Assembly: GCA_050245975.1 (NCBI GenBank)
Contig: JBFWWW010000213.1
Coordinates: forward strand, 1-5,778
From: JBFWWW01 sp050245975
GTDB lineage: Bacteria > Pseudomonadota > Alphaproteobacteria > Rhizobiales > Hyphomicrobiaceae
Direction: 5' to 3'
Length of the DNA stretch: 5,778 nt
The position numbers and the translations under genes are program-made. This document shows positions 5,684 to 5,778 of this stretch, in pieces. The notes under the pieces were generated by a model. It worked only from the letters and a program-made list of their open reading frames with translations. It ran no database searches and had not been told where the DNA came from. Each line of letters begins with the position of its first letter. Position 1 is the stretch's first letter.

Positions 5684-5778
5684 ATGAGTAGCATCAATAC
5701 GAACATTGCGGCCATGACCGCGCTGCAGACGCTGACCCAGACCAACAAGGCCCTGACCGAGACCCAGAACAGGATCTC
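5684..5778 (+). CDS. Flagellin, 5' part
   Basis: This is the start of a flagellin gene, cut off by the window end after 31 full codons. The product is the filament subunit, exported through the FliP-containing gate and polymerised outside the cell. The N-terminus reads MSSINTNIAAMTALQTLTQT and continues NKALTETQNRI, the classic D0 helix of flagellins, with the alphaproteobacterial INTN-AAMTALQTL pattern. ATG 5684 is supported by GAGGG at 5671-5675 and by the family start; an internal ATG at 5714 would remove conserved residues. It is separated from fliP by 188 bp, so it probably has its own promoter, as expected for a late gene made in large amounts. Hyphomicrobiales often carry several flagellin copies in a row, so I give no specific symbol (flaA or fliC would be the usual choices). 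Confidence 0.95.
   Translation, partial: MSSINTNIAAMTALQTLTQTNKALTETQNRI

Overview
The window is a compact, one-direction flagellar gene cluster from a GC-rich alphaproteobacterium, most likely of the order Hyphomicrobiales (Rhizobiales). The main reasons are the gene order fliE-flgG-flgA-flgI-motE-flgH-fliL-fliP followed by a flagellin gene, the presence of a MotE-type motility chaperone between flgI and flgH, and a short alphaproteobacterial-type FlgA. This order resembles the flagellar region known from Sinorhizobium and its relatives. Genus cannot be assigned from sequence alone.

Layout: the 3' end of fliE (1-247) is followed by flgG (distal rod, 258-1046), flgA (P-ring chaperone, about 1065-1541), flgI (P ring, 1538-2638), motE (2635-3420), flgH (L ring, 3417-4130), fliL (4141-4686) and fliP (export gate, 4683-5495). 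Four junctions overlap by four bases (ATGA or GTGA) and the other gaps are 10-18 bp, so this stretch is almost certainly one transcript with translational coupling. After fliP comes the only real intergenic region (5496-5683, 188 bp). It opens with an AT-richer patch, carries several inverted repeats, and leads into a flagellin gene (ATG at 5684) cut off by the window end.

How the genes work together: FliE and FlgG build the rod, FlgA escorts FlgI to form the periplasmic P ring, and FlgH forms the outer-membrane L ring, so the drive shaft can pass the envelope. FliP is a core subunit of the export gate that secretes rod, hook and filament proteins. FliL sits at the stator, and MotE is a periplasmic chaperone for the rhizobial stator accessory protein MotC. 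Flagellin is the late product exported through the finished structure.

I found no new system, mobile element, RNA gene or CRISPR array; the genes are recognisable housekeeping motility genes. The most interesting signal is in the flagellin leader: the Shine-Dalgarno sequence lies inside a perfect 7-bp inverted repeat (5637-5643 with 5673-5679), and two further mutually exclusive pairings lie upstream. This suggests post-transcriptional control of flagellin, for which FlbT/FlaF control in alphaproteobacteria is the known precedent. Secondary points are a Gln/Gly/Pro-rich repeat insertion in FliP, the single cysteine of MotE, and a mature FlgI without cysteines.
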